Assembly: GCA_000310025.1 (NCBI GenBank)
Contig: FN649732.1
Span: forward strand, 1,735,979 to 1,787,894
Reading direction: 5' to 3'
From: Ectocarpus siliculosus
Taxonomy: Eukaryota; Sar; Phaeophyceae; Ectocarpales; Ectocarpaceae
Length of the DNA: 51,916 bases
Below the pieces are notes generated by a model that saw only the letters and a program-made list of their open reading frames with translations, searched no databases and had not been told where the DNA came from. Shown here piece by piece: positions 35,501-46,400 of this stretch. Position numbers and translations under genes: made by a program. How positions within the stretch are numbered: the stretch's first letter is position 1; the number at the start of each line of letters is the position of its first letter.

Positions 35501-38058
35501 CGCAAATTGGACGCCCTGCACTGTTTTCAGGTCCTAACCGCGAGCCCGGTCACACAATAGAAGCGTCGCTGAGTGACTGCGTTGGTAACATCGTCACGAC
35601 GTTTGTAGCTTTCTCTAGGCAGTGGAATCGAATCTCTCTGGGGTGAAAACAAACCGCAGTACAAATGTGAAAGACGCAACATTTTCTTGGGCACATACAC
35701 TCATTGAAGAGGGGACGGGTTGTTGGACTCTCCTCGCGTAATTAACAGAGCACGGCAGGGGGAAATGTGGATCGAGCGGAAGAAACAAGTTTCCAGAGGC
35801 AGAGTATAGAGTTTAGATGTTTTGCGGCATTTGCCGTCGTAGCAGGTTGGAAAGAAAAAAGTCCGCCGACCCATACTTTCCATTTCTCACCATGCGTCGT
35901 CCCTCACGTGACCTTCGACTCTCCCCCAAACAACGGTTGTCGATATTGCCTCTTCGAGATTCAGATCTGATCCTTGCAAGCCTCCCGTTCAACCGTTGCT
36001 CGGCCTGTGTGTGTGTCTTGCGACAATGCCGTGGTCCGATTTTCTGGTGAGAGCAGCTGCAGTACATGGCTGTGCTAAGAATAGGCGGGCAGGAGGTGAG
36101 GTCGAAGTGGTCGAAGAGGTCGGACGGGTCGCCTTCTTGGTCAGAGAAGCTCATGCTCTGCTGGGACGGCAACATGCCGCTCAACATCGACATATACGGG
36201 GGCAAGGATCACATTGGTCAGGTGAGATCTGGCTTTTGCTTTTCCTCCTGTTCCCCCCCCAATGTCGTTGGGGCTGACGGTGTCGCTGTCTTGTTGTTCT
36301 GTTGTTGGTCTGTTATCTTAGTTAACAGTGTTTGATGCTGCTTGTTGCCGTTGTCTCAGCTGTTTCTTGTATCCTGTCGTCTATGAAAAACAACACGCTG
36401 CTTCCTTTTATCCGCTCGTGAGTTGCCGCTGGTTCCAATCTGCGCAAGGATGGTGCCACAAGCGCCTACTTGAGCAATTCTCAGAGCCGGCGTGTCACAT
36501 TCTGCTATCTAGGGGGGTTATTTTCTGCTACACCTACGTCGGTGTCGCGGGGTGCGCCAACCGCTTGTAGTTTTAGGAGTCTCCCCATCACGCCCCTGCT
36601 GCAGCATCCATCCCGAACCAAACACCCCAGGTCGTTGTGAGCTAGTCCCCAGACCCTTGGAACATGACCCCCGTCATTACCCTCCGCGTGACGCCCCCAA
36701 CTCCCTGGGTTGGCCGTAACCTCCTTCCTCCAGGCGCAAGTCCCGCTGCGCAGCCTGCTCCTCAAGGAGAGTCAATCAGCAGAAGCCGGCCACGGCTCGA
36801 GCCGTGGCGACAGAGGAAGCGGTAGCAACTTGGGGGGCTTGGAGCCGGCGTCCCGCCTCCTGGACAACGTGCTCGCGACCCCGGTGCCCGCCGGCGGCGG
36901 TGGCGGTAGCAGTAGCGAGGCCAGCGACGACGGAAGACTGAGCTTCTTCGACGGCGGTGATCCCCAGGGGGATGGTCGGCCGGACGAGGTGGAAGAGAGC
37001 CTCACCAGTACAGTCCCGTCCCTGGTGTCTAGCACCAGCTCCGGGCCGCCGACCCTCAGCTCGCTGTCGGCGACCAGAACCGCAGCGGCCGCGGTGCCGT
37101 CTAAGGCGCAGGGCGGCGGGGCGGCGGCCCCCAGCCCGGTGCCGAGCATCGAGGCGGCAGCCGTACCGTCGGCAACAACAACAACAACAACAACGGACGA
37201 AATAAAGGCCTCGTCGGCGCTAACGACCGTCGAGAGCGGCGGCGGGGGGGGCGGAGGTAACTCCACGGCGACTTCCCCGTATGATGCCGGCGGCGGCGGA
37301 GTTTTTGGCTTGGCTGGGAGCGGCGCCCTCAAGGCCCGGGACGGCGACAAAAAGGCGCCGGGGGCTGGCGCCGCGGCCCGCGTGGAGAACTTGCTGGGAG
37401 AACCGAAGAGGTAAGTTGTCGCCCGAGACGTGCAATCTTTGGGTTGTGTAGCGATGTGGGGTGGGTTGCGGTTGCTCTCACGTTTCGGATGCACTTAGCG
37501 GTCGGACCGTTGACCACGCGTCCTCGAGAGGATGGATGGGGCATTTTTCGCTCAGAACCGATCACCGATCACCGAGGGGGGGGGGGGGTACTCATAGTCG
37601 TGCATGCCGTAGTCGTTAGACCATTCACCTCGCATCCCTACAAAGCCGGGACGGAGCACGCCGGGCTCTCACCGGACCAGGCTCTCACATCACCAAGCGC
37701 GAAGCACCGTGAGGTATTCGGCGAGTCGCATGAAGGGTGCGCTGCATCCTGCCAAGGGTGATCGGCATCTTGTGTTTTCTTCCGTGCGTACGGATGACAG
37801 CAGCGTATGACTTACTTTATTTTCGCACAACATATTTTGTGTCCTCTGGTCAAGAACTTTGATCACCGAACCGTAACATTTACTACCGCTGTCTGTCCCT
37901 CTCCGTTAAATTCCCTGCAGAGTTGTCGAGGCGATGAGCGCGTCGATCGAAGAGCTCCCGGGAGGCGAGCTGTACGTGTCCTTAGAGGACAAGAAAGAGG
38001 CCAACACGGGCGATCGGTGAGGGTTTAGTTACGCCGAAACCTGGCCTTGTATTTGTTG

Positions 38059-38099
<41 letters not shown>

Positions 38100-39484
38100 G
38101 CTGTTCCGATATTGCCCGCGGTACCATCGCTGCTGTGTTACCGCCGCTGGCGCTGTTCTCTCCTGCTGTTACCATTGTCGCTGCTGTTGCCCCACGTTGG
38201 GTTCGACGCGCGGCCCGAGAGCTGTTGCGTCGTACAACACTATTGTTGTGAAATTTTCTCGTTGTTTTCCAACGTTCACCCCCTCCCCCGCAACACGCCT
38301 ATTTTGCCCCCCTCGCAGATTCGGTGGACTGTCTCCTTTGACAGGGAGCGGTAGCGTGGTGAGCAGCAGGGCGACTTCTCCTCGGCCCGTCCTTTCCAGC
38401 AAGATGGGTAGCAACGGGAACGTGAGCACCGTGTGCCGATACGGGGTAGTAAGCGGTTGGAATTGGGATTCAACGTACAGCTTGATTCGGCTCCTATGTA
38501 CCTATTCGGCTCATATATGCATCCCTTTGCTGAGACGAGTCGTGACGCGCTGTTGATGAGCAATGCTAGGAGAGATAGAGATTCCCACCGCTATGACAGA
38601 TAGGGTGTGGGTTTCCGAAACACTAATGCACCAGGCCTTGACACGATCCTTGCCGTCGTTGGAGACGTCAAAAGTCCATTGTTTTAGAGGATGGGCGTGG
38701 AGCTCTCATCTGTTGCCGGGCTCTGTCACTTGCCCGCCGGAAGTAAGGGGTGTGCTTGAAATATGTGTCACGTACTTGGACCCCGGTCGCCTGGAATTAT
38801 GCTTCTTGATGGTTGTTTCGGATAGCAAGACCCTCTCGTTGGGGGTTCTTTAATCTCTTGTGGGCTGCAAACGGCCTTCGTGCATTTCGTTTCGTGCTAT
38901 TTCCCGGGCTCACAAATGGTGCTCAGGTTATATTACGTTTGATGTAATGTTGAGCGTGAAGTTCTTGACTGCAAAGGTTTATTTTTATTGCGGTCACTAT
39001 CTGTATTTATTGCACACAGGGCGGTAGAATACTAGAATGCTCTCTTTGTTGGCGATGTACGATGTGTGGACACCGAGCTCTGTTTGTGTACAAAAGTTTT
39101 TCGTTTCTTCTTGTAGACACTCAAGGCTGTCGCCGGGAAGGAGAGGGCACACGCGGAGTGCCGTTTTGGTCGCTTGTTCCCTAGCCACTGAGGGGCTGAC
39201 GAATGCCTTCGTGCTTTCAGTACGTTTTGGCCGCCAGGTTTTAAGAGCGATCACCAGGCCCTTTCGAAACGCCCAATCTTGATTCATCACTTGTGGCGAA
39301 CATTGCGCGCACTCAGCAGGCAACCGGAGGGCTGTCTTCCAAATCGTTCAACAACATGATGCTTAAGTTGGGCAAGAGCGGCGGAACCTCTGGCGGGAGT
39401 GGCGGAAATTTGGGGCACTCGCAAAGTCGCCCCGCGCAGGGTGGGGTCGTCATCAAGATGGACTTTGTACGGATAGAACACTGA
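29589..39484 (+). CDS. ArfGAP domain - C2 domain protein, 13 exons
   Basis: Exons: 29589-29674, 31927-31999, 32498-32705, 33064-33148, 33585-33701, 33999-34062, 34407-34529, 34913-35149, 36063-36221, 36734-37410, 37921-38016, 38319-38421, 39320-39484 (TGA). All phases agree; 2193 nt, 730 aa. ArfGAPs stimulate GTP hydrolysis by Arf GTPases on vesicle membranes. Residues 1-150 are an unrecognised region. The zinc finger is C162-x2-C165-x16-C182-x2-C185 with arginine finger R190 (CxxC-x4-R) and [11 protein letters not shown], so catalysis looks intact. Next come SLGVHISKV and [13 protein letters not shown], typical of the fold. A C2-like domain spans ~307-394 ([10 protein letters not shown]...[11 protein letters not shown]) and lacks the Asp-Pro-Tyr loop, so calcium binding is doubtful. 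Residues ~395-730 are Ser/Gly/Ala-rich with a Thr7 run. The order resembles plant ArfGAP-C2 (ZAC-type) proteins. The 100-N gap falls in intron 4. Confidence 0.93.
30995..31170. repeat. Diverged tandem duplication in ArfGAP-C2 intron 1
   Basis: Two ~65-base segments (from ~30995 and ~31101, period ~106) share GAGG-GGAGAGATG, TAGACCGAT, ACTCGAT-GCTCCA and AACCA. They are separated by a TACCGTACCGTATACCGTAC stretch. Two long overlapping minus-strand frames (30730-31396) cover this area but show no domain. Confidence 0.75.
32262..32490. repeat. ~117-bp tandem duplication abutting a splice acceptor
   Basis: Copy 1 (~32262-32373) and copy 2 (~32379-32490) share ATCATGCAT, AAAAGCTAGCCAT, ATCACCCG-GTATCGTAGTT (approximate) and CAATACCTCAGGCTTT. 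Copy 2 ends seven bases before the ArfGAP-C2 exon 3 start (acceptor TTGACCAG, exon at 32498). Confidence 0.85.
33255..33460. other. Assembly gap (100 N) flanked by poly-C
   Basis: N run at 33273-33372. It is flanked by C runs (33255-33272, 33373-33399 and ~33440-33457) separated by A-rich low-complexity sequence resembling the reverse complement of the window start. It lies inside ArfGAP-C2 intron 4; the exons on both sides join in phase, so no coding sequence is evidently missing. Confidence 0.95.
38061..38099. repeat. (CTG)12 trinucleotide repeat in ArfGAP-C2 intron 11
   Basis: About twelve uninterrupted GCT/CTG units from 38061, then CCG-CTG. It is located 45 bases after the exon ending at 38016. 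Confidence 0.95.
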
Positions 39485-41946
39485 AAGATGACGATAATAC
39501 CCGGGCGGGGTTTGGGGGGGGGGGTGGCGCGCTCGCCCACTCTCACTCTTATATGTGCGGCATCCTCTTCCTCTTAAGGTCGAGCTACGTCAAACGACCA
39601 AGCTGAAGGGAAGTGGGTGGTCGGGGTGACGCTGATTCACGGTGGGGGCGGGGGGGATTCATTCTTCACGTTTTTTGGCAGGCACGACAATGTCCTGAGT
39701 AAAAGTAAATAGAAGAGCATGTGTAATGTTTTCTTTTCTTTTTTTTCAGTTCTTGGCAGTGGTGTGAGATGTTACTAGGTGTGTGTGTGTTTCTTCCGAG
39801 CGGTTTTTCTCGGACACTTTTACTATCCCCGCCCAAAGTTAAGAAAAAGCAGGGGTGGTTGCGAAAAAAAAACAAAGAAGAATACTTCTACGTACACATG
39901 CATCCTTGTTTTGCTTCCCAAGCGACCGCGAACATTCCCTTCCTGTCGTCTCTCTGCGAGGAGGAAGCGGGGTACCGGAAAAGGGTGTGGAACGATTTTT
40001 TTATGTGACGGTGGCGAGAACGCGGCCTGCCTGCGATAGCGGGGCCAGTTGGGTTGATGAATCAGATCAACCCAGATTAGGCATCTTCTTGCCAAGAGGG
40101 CTTGACCATGTACTTTGGAATGGTGGGGAAAACATGCTGTTTGTTTGTGGTAGCTTTTCTGTCACACGGGAGCGATATATACAAATATTACAACGCGGCA
40201 GCTGCGGCAAGCTAGGCTGGAAGCGCGGAGGGCTTGGGTGGGTGTGCGATTAGCGTGTAGGCGGTGTCAGGGGAGAGGCCGGCGCAAGCGTGTATCGTAG
40301 AAGAGAGAGAGAGAGGGAGATGACAACGCGTAACGCGTTTTGGCGATTAATTGCGGTTGCCACCAACCTCATGCCCGAGCTCGTTGCGCCCACTCTCCAC
40401 CGGCCGTGTATGTTTTTTAGTTCCGGGTTAGGCGGCCACTAGAACCCGCGAGCGCTTGGAAACGAGCGGCTGCTGCTCGGCTAGCTTTGTGCTTCGCCAC
40501 ATGGCAGAGGGCTCGTTGAAGCCCGAACAGCTGCATGTGGACAAGTCGGTTTTTGTTTGAGTTTTTTTCGCGAATCGTCTGAGGCTGGATCATGGTGCTC
40601 GCGCACTACTACATACTGTGATACGAGCTGCTGGTGTTGGACTTACTGCGGGGTGCTTTTTTGTGCTGCTTCTGTGTGCAGAGATTCGTCGCCTGGAAGG
40701 TTTGGTGCTGTGTGTGTTCGTTTGCAGCACTTTTTTGTAGTTGAGAGACTTGTACCAGCGGCGCCCCATGGACAAAAAATCGTTGTTGTGTCTCCCGTGT
40801 TTAGCTATGTAGTAATAGTGCTTCTTAGCGCCTTGGTACTAATGTTTATTTCGGCACAGGTTGCGCACAGTAGTGTAGCACCAAGCGCTTTGTCGGATCG
40901 TGAGGAGAGGTAGTTTTGTTTTGTGTGTTGATGCACTCGAGTTGTTATTTTTCAAGGTTTGGTCGGGTGATCTTGGGTTAACCCAAGTTGGCTTAGTGTA
41001 GGCCTGGGGTGGCTTTACTTATGTGTTTATTGCTTGTTGTTGTTTGTTTGTTTGTTTTCGTTACTTACTGTAGGATGCTCGCAAGTCAGTTGTACAAATG
41101 TTGTTTATCTTTGGGCGTTAACTTTGGATAGATGTTGTAATCTACGTAGTACGCTTAGTCTAGACTTATCGCTCGTTACGTGGGTGCTTGGACACTCCCG
41201 TGTTTGTGTGCGTTTTTTCGCTCTTCGCGAGGGGACCGATCCCCCCGCGTCTTGCACAGTTTTTTCAATCGCGATGATACGCGTCTGCTGAACCATTTTT
41301 TTTTTAAGGATCCCGTAGAGATGGTGGTCTCTTCGTGTTCTTTGTTGCACAAAGACGAAAGAGAAGCCTGTGTGGCGAACGAATCCGTCTCCCTCTTAGT
41401 AGGCGCCAACCCGGAGCACGCCAATAAATCGGCACAGGGGGGGGGGGGGTAGTGGGGGCCACAGCTGAGGTACAGCCCTAAACACCCTTGTGAACAAGTA
41501 GGACGGGGATGTCGCGTTGGGCAGCAGCAGTTTGTTTGTCGAGACGAGGGAGAATAGGATAGGGAGGAGGGTGCTCGCGCGCTTGGCTGTGTGGCGTTGT
41601 TTTGTAGCAGTAGTTTTTGTACCGGTGTTTGTCAGGATTGCTTTCGCAGATGGACGGACGGACGTGGTAGTGGTGCCATGTCATGTCCCGAAACCACCCG
41701 AGCCTGTGAGGCAAAGAGTTGTACCTTCGCGTGTGATGCTTTCTGGAGACGCCGATGTTTGCGAGTTTTTCTTTCTTTTTTCCCCCCAAAAAACTCCTCT
41801 CTCGTTTTCGTGGTCTGGCACGTTTAAAAGCTGATCGTGGGCGCACGTTTGGTGGTCTGCTTGTGTATATGGTTCGGGGGGAAACAGAAAGCGTAGTAGG
41901 CGGATGCATACGAAAATCTGCCGGATGGAAAAAAGAATAAATAAAC

Positions 41947-41977
<31 letters not shown>

Positions 41978-43479
41978 CTAACTATTATTAATACGCATAC
42001 GTCAGTCCGTACGGCTCCGTGAAGTACCGTCGGCCTGAGTACTGTGTCTTGTAGAGTTCCCCGTGTAGGCCCATATGAGTGGCTGCAACCACCATGCTTC
42101 CTTCACTTCCGTAGCAAGCATCCAGTTTTTGTGCAGGTGAAGTCTTCGTACGGAGTGTATTGGCGAAGGACCCGGGGATACCGGTAATATATGTGCTGGC
42201 CACCATCAGCTATTGATCATTGATTGGTAGAAGCATCTTCTCGTTTCGGCAAGCGTGTTGATCATGTCAAGCGTTTTGGCGTTGTGTGCTCGACGGTGGT
42301 AGCGGTGGTTTTCATGATCATACCCGTCAGCTTCCCAAATTAGAACATCGATGATGGCGTTCGAAGCAATCCGCGGATGAACCAAAAAGCGCATTATTAT
42401 TGTTGATCCAGCTCCATGTTTGTCGGCGTTGGGCTTGAGCCGAAAACCCTTCTTTTCGTGCACCGCACGATTGGAACAACAGCGCATGGATGATGGTCCT
42501 TCTTTCTTCTCCGCCGCAGGCACCAGCCTTCCGCTACCGAGAGACGTCATGCAATGGAACTGTGCCTTGCGTTTTGGAATCCCCAGCAAAGCAACGCGCT
42601 CCACACGGCTACACACTTCCGCACTTGTACAATAATAAATGATGAAACAATTGCCTGTGCCACGAGATTATTTTGGAGGCGATGCGTTTTCCGCGCTGCC
42701 GGTGGTGGCCCTTCACCTCGCTCTCGGTTGGATGTGTCAGATACTAAGGATGGGACCACGGAGGCCTATAGTAGTGTTGCGAAGTAGACTCGACTTTCTT
42801 CCTGTTCCACGCCTCTTTGCACCACCTGTCGCTTCACCTCAGATGGAGGCGGCTCTCTCTGTGGATATCATTTCTCCGCAACTATTTATCAGGTCTTGGT
42901 CTGCATACAATACATAACACGTCCGACATGTCCAAGATTTTAGTCGTCACCAACCACCACGTTTTTTTACGACAAGACCGTTTGAAAGTGCACCCCAGGC
43001 ACAGTCAGTCCTACCGTAGGCTTTGTTGCTTTTCACGAGTTCCAGAGCTCTACCTTACCGTATTAGCCGTTGGAAAACCGAGCGTTTCATTTTATCGCGG
43101 AGCATTGCGTTTCATCTACTCTGCGTATCGCATCATCAGTACTACTGGTGATGAAGCACCCCGCGGCCTGGTTCGGCACGATGGCAGAGAGAGGAGAGAC
43201 AGACGACCCAACCACTAAATAAACAAAAACACGACTGAAAACTTCGTTGGCCCCCGTCTTTCGCCCCGGCATGACGTGTCTCCCGCCACAAAAAAAAAGC
43301 GAGTTGTTCAGATGGATCCTACCAAAGGGGGGAGGAGTCTGAAATTGGTGTTTGTTGGAGTTGATAGAAGAAGTGGGCATTTATATTATATGCCAAAGAG
43401 TATGTCTGCGTACGCGCAGGAGAGGAGGCATGCGCGCCGAGAGAGCCACAAAAAAAAAACGCCTCCTTCTGCTCTGTTG
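39485..43479. other. Convergent intergenic spacer, T/G-rich
   Basis: Between the ArfGAP-C2 stop and the 7TM-RGS stop. From ~39500 to ~41940 the plus strand is strongly T- and G-rich, as expected of a long 3' UTR followed by spacer. A (GA)~12 tract lies at 41950-41974. A minus-strand frame at 41988-42206 (72 codons, ending YFTEPYGLTYAY) reads somewhat like protein but has no recognised family or splice partner. A (CAG)7 tract is at 43641-43661, just inside the RGS gene. Confidence 0.4.
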
Positions 43480-46400
43480 TTAGGTGAGCCCCTCAAAGTC
43501 AACCACCTTCGTGTAAGGATCAGAGACGAGGAACTTGTTCAAGAGGTTGTCTGCCAACACGATCTTGATCTCCCGCTCCGCAGGGCCAAAGATATCCTTG
43601 CGATCCTCCTGGAAATATCAAGTTCCAAGCGAAACAGACAGCAGCAGCAGCAGCAGCAGCATTAGATTATATCGTGTCTTGACAGATCGCAGAAAGAGAG
43701 GCGGAGGAAGAGCGCACCCTAATCCGCCGAGCACGTTTCGGCTGAGGGAAGCTATTTGATGGCGAATGAAGAAGACGAGCCTCCCTTCCTTGTGGGTGTT
43801 CAACCACCTTGCGGGAGGAGACAACCAACACCCACAAGTTTAACTTTAACCTCCAGCGTTTCTCTCCCTCCTCTCACCAGCTTTAGCGCGGCGTAGGCTG
43901 TGAACTTCATGTGTTGCATGATGCTGCGCTTCGTTGTGCTTGCGATATTCACTTCCGAGTGTGAACCGTCCTTGATGTAGTCATTGACAACGGCGAGGTA
44001 GCCTCCGAAACCTCCAAAGCTTTTCTCGGTTTCCTCGGCGGCACTATCAGCTATCAGATCCTTGAACTCCTCAACGTCGACGAGGAACTGGAAAGACTGC
44101 AACCCTCGAGAGAGAGAGCGCGTACCAAGGGCAAGGGCAATGAAGGTACGGGGTCGGAAGCAGGCGCGCAAGGACAACTAAAACTTCGTCGGCTCGACCA
44201 GTGCAAAGCTTCCTTACGATTTTCAACAACCAAATAATAGTACAATACAGACATTTATTTTGTAGATGTCACTGACAGACAGCAGGAGAACTGGAGAGGG
44301 CCACGAAGTGAAGTGATGCGGACGGAATCACAGGCAGGCGAAAAATATACTGCCCGTTGACGAGGAAAAAAACCGTCGGGCGATGAAAGCTCTTTTGCAC
44401 ACTTGTTCCACGTGTAGTATACAGATCTCCGGAAGCTAACGCGACGACGACGCTCGGTCGACAAACGAAGTATGATTCACTGTGTAGACCTATAGGCTTA
44501 AAATGGACTCAAAGTACGCCCCCCGGTATCGAAGGCGTTTTTTCTCCCACTCACTGTCTAGACTTCATCAACACATCCCCTTCGACTGCTGTGGGTACAT
44601 CTCGAACGGGCAATTACTGTAGTCTGTGTGCTGTAAGTGCTCATTTTCTAAAAGCGAAGGCCGACCGAGAGCACCACAACGAAAGAAGGAACGCGTTTGC
44701 CTCCGCCGTCTCTATTTGCTGTTCCTATGCCCTGTACAAGCCGAAACTCGGGGTGAAACTGTTGGGTAAGCCGAAATCAAACCAGCAGAACACGAGTCGG
44801 CGCTGACAAGCCGAAAACACACCAAGTCACCATTGACTGCAGTCCGGTTTGATTTCGGCTTCGCAAAAAGCCGCCGAGCGTTTTTGTTTCCGCACCTCGC
44901 CACAGAGAGACCTTCTGCAGAACTCGCCAAACGCCTCCCGCAGGGGCTGGAAGTTCATTATGCTGGTGAGCCGGTTGTCGTCGAGGTACACCTCGCCGTT
45001 CCAGGGCAGGCTGTTGTTGTTTTCGTCCGCGGCGACGCCGACGCGGATGTTCTTCGTGGACCACCTCCTGTACGGCGACGGGAGCTGAAAATCCTTCCTG
45101 CTGCGCCTCCGCGCGGGGATGTTGCGCTCCACCTCTCGGACAGGCCTGATGTTTCTGCGAAAGAAACATCAGGTGTTTCAGCAAGTCTTAAAGAGGGATG
45201 AGGTGGAGCATGGGGGAACTCTCGACGTGTGGGTCGCAACAGAAGCTCGGGAGGCCGGGCCAAGCCAGCCTTGGGTGATTGTAACATGAGGCACCCATCA
45301 GAGGAGATATCCCTATGTGTGTTGATGGGCAGAACGTACTTGCCTTTCGGGGACTCACGCCTCGTCGCGGCGGTTGGTTGTGTTTTTTTTTGCGAAATTT
45401 GTGTGGCTGTTTTCTATTTTCTTGCTCTACTGGTGGACAAAGCTACTATTATACACAGGTACACAGATAGATCGAGATCTCCGCGTGCTGTTATTTTCTG
45501 CCTTTCGCCAAACTTGCCAATAGGTTGATGAGGATTGCGGCATCTTTGTCTCGCAATGGTTCCTGAAAGCAGCTTGGTCGCGGGGCGGCACGGGTTTGTA
45601 ACACGGGCACGCTTACCCAATGAGTAGTCCCACGCTGACAAGAGAAACCGGCAGTCAGTGGCGAACAACTGCGCTTTCGATAGGATTTATAACAGCCCCG
45701 TTGTCCTTCGAAAGTGAGAAAAACGGCCTACTTGAGCGAAGAAAAGTCTCGGTGCTGCCTGTGGCGGTCAAGTTGCTGCAAATATGTGGAACTCACGTCA
45801 GCCAGACGATTGGCGGGTGCGACAGCGCCATCAACACGATGGTGTAGTACTTGTATTCCATTGGGGACATCGAGACGTAATGAAGTCCTGCGTGCACACC
45901 TGGGGAAACAGGACCGGGAGGGAGGAGGATTTGTGCGAATTGCCGAGAAACGGTATCAAAGCAGTCACCTTCGTGGAAGCAAGGTAGATGCGAGACAGAT
46001 CCTTCCATGGTGGGAAGTTTTGGGGGTCGGGTACACTCGCACGACTCTCACTTGTGGGGGGGGCAGTGACCATGGGAGCTCGTACATCTACATAACCTGA
46101 TATTCCGCGGAATTAGCAGACACCCTGGTGTCTCGGCCCTAACAGTAACAATAGTAGCACCAGCAGTACCAGCAGCGGAGTGGAGCTACAAGACAGACAG
46201 GGTCGACCTTACTCAAAGGTAGGCTGAGAACGAGCGAGATGTGTTGCGACGCACTTTCCCCTTCGCTACATGCCAACCCTTTGCCATAAATATCCCCGGT
46301 TCTTCTGTTTCAGAAGTAGTCTAGCGTTGCAAAAAGGGATCGCCTGAGAACACCCCGGCAAGCAAAACTCACACGACATGAGCAGCAGAAGCATCCCAAC

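Noticed and set aside
41988-42206. 72-codon minus-strand frame ending TEPYGLTYAY
   Set aside because: It reads somewhat like protein and has an acceptor-like CAG upstream, but no family, partner exon or start could be supported.
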